64,000 nucleotides of DNA from the NCBI GenBank assembly GCA_016592635.1, contig AP023240.1, positions 1,736,001 to 1,800,000 of the forward strand, given 5' to 3'. Made by a program: the position numbers and the translations under genes. Shown here one piece after another: positions 63,509 to 64,000 of the stretch (within the stretch, counting starts at the first letter, position 1; each line of letters begins with the position of its first letter). The stretch is from Methyloprofundus sp. (GTDB lineage: Bacteria > Pseudomonadota > Gammaproteobacteria > Methylococcales > Methylomonadaceae). The notes below the pieces were generated by a model, which ran no database searches, was not told where the DNA came from, and worked only from the letters and a program-made list of their open reading frames with translations.

Positions 63509-64000
63509 TTAAGCCATTGCCCCATTAATATTAATAATTTGGCCAGAAATATAACTCGCATCGTCAGAGCATAAAAAGGCAGCAAGGGCGGCTACTTCTT
63601 CAGGCTTTCCTGCACGTTTCATCGGTACGATATTTTTGATGGCTTGTGCATCGAAGCTATTTTCAGTCATATTGCCTTGAATAATGCCAGGGGCAATGGC
63701 ATTGACCGTTATTTTGCGTGAGGCAAGTTCTTGCGCAAGGGACTTAGTTGCCCCCTGTAAGGCGGCTTTGGCGGCAGAATAATTACATTGACCACGATTA
63801 CCCATTACGCCTGCAACTGATGACATGTTGATAATGCGCCCCCAGCGACTTTGAATCATGGGCATTAGCAAGGGTTGGGTGACATTATAAAAACCATGTA
63901 GAGAGACATCGATGACATCAGTCCAGTTTTGACGACTCATACCGACTAAAGGAGCATCACGATGAATACCTGCATTATTGATAATGATTTGAATCAATCC
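63509..64000 (-). CDS. FabG-like short-chain dehydrogenase/reductase (cut by window end)
   Basis: NAD(P)H-dependent ketoacyl reductase family; only the C-terminal ~164 residues are in the window and the start lies beyond it. Visible: NNAG motif (IIINNAGIHRDAPLVGMS), catalytic Ser in INMSSVAGVMGNRGQCNYSAAK with the YxxxK pair, the substrate-loop region VNAIAPGIIQGNMTE, and the C-terminal SDDASYISGQIININGAM. These fit FabG (3-oxoacyl-ACP reductase) or an acetoacetyl-CoA reductase; the two cannot be separated here. Its reading direction is towards the palindrome-rich spacer and ptuA. Confidence 0.88.
   Translation of the reverse strand, partial: GLIQIIINNAGIHRDAPLVGMSRQNWTDVIDVSLHGFYNVTQPLLMPMIQSRWGRIINMSSVAGVMGNRGQCNYSAAKAALQGATKSLAQELASRKITVNAIAPGIIQGNMTENSFDAQAIKNIVPMKRAGKPEEVAALAAFLCSDDASYISGQIININGAMA

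Overview
The window is an AT-rich stretch of a gammaproteobacterial chromosome. The evidence is the glnS tail, dnaE, the 180-kDa-type NAD-glutamate dehydrogenase, an ssrA gene whose tag reads ANDENYSMALAA, and PqiABC/LetAB/YdbH-type lipid transporters. The gene styles (Hell's Gate-like globin, AT-rich codons, many IS elements) suggest an aquatic lineage such as the Methylococcales. That placement is inference: no methane-oxidation marker is present.

Layout. 1-4.1 kb: glnS tail, a membrane-anchored globin, and a YdbH/YdbL-type envelope pair. 4.1-15.6 kb: a signalling cluster of three histidine kinases and four response regulators. Two of the regulators carry RsbW-like ATPase domains and one an HD-GYP domain. 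One kinase (MASE1-PAS-HisKA-HATPase) is split: its 5' end lies at 7.0-7.2 kb on the + strand and the rest at 15.6-13.9 kb on the - strand. Each piece abuts half of the same IS630-type element, so an IS-associated inversion of about 8.4 kb is the simplest reading. 15.6-18.95 kb: IS fragments, two decayed tyrosine integrases and tmRNA (ssrA), i.e. a degraded integration hotspot. 19-29 kb: a PAS protein and a CZB-type chemoreceptor, a hydrogenase-type maturation protease, dnaE, and overlapping letA-like (split in two) and letB-like genes. 29-31.2 kb: IS elements. 31.3-36.1 kb: NAD-glutamate dehydrogenase. 36.2-44.4 kb: a type I restriction-modification locus (hsdR, hsdM, hsdS) with a DUF1778/GNAT toxin-antitoxin pair between hsdR and hsdM; hsdR is cut by an IS4-like element. 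44.7-50 kb: pqiABC plus a TolC-like gene and a DUF6164 gene. 50-57.4 kb: two group II introns (one truncated, one carrying a nested IS66) around a multihaem cytochrome-c peroxidase gene. 57.4-63 kb: a Septu-like (PtuA ATPase/PtuB HNH) defence locus broken by an IS66-type and an ISAzo13-like element. 63-64 kb: a palindrome-rich spacer and the end of a FabG-like gene.

Two themes stand out. First, three separate envelope lipid-bridge systems (YdbH-type, LetAB, PqiABC) lie within 50 kb. Second, IS elements have entered both recognised defence systems. For two insertions the 8-bp target duplications can be read directly, and removing the element in silico restores an open frame (hsdR and ptuA). 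No intact novel system was found. The most interesting objects are these interrupted genes, the inversion, the response-regulator/RsbW-like cluster and a dense CCTGAT/ATCAGG array near 63.3 kb.
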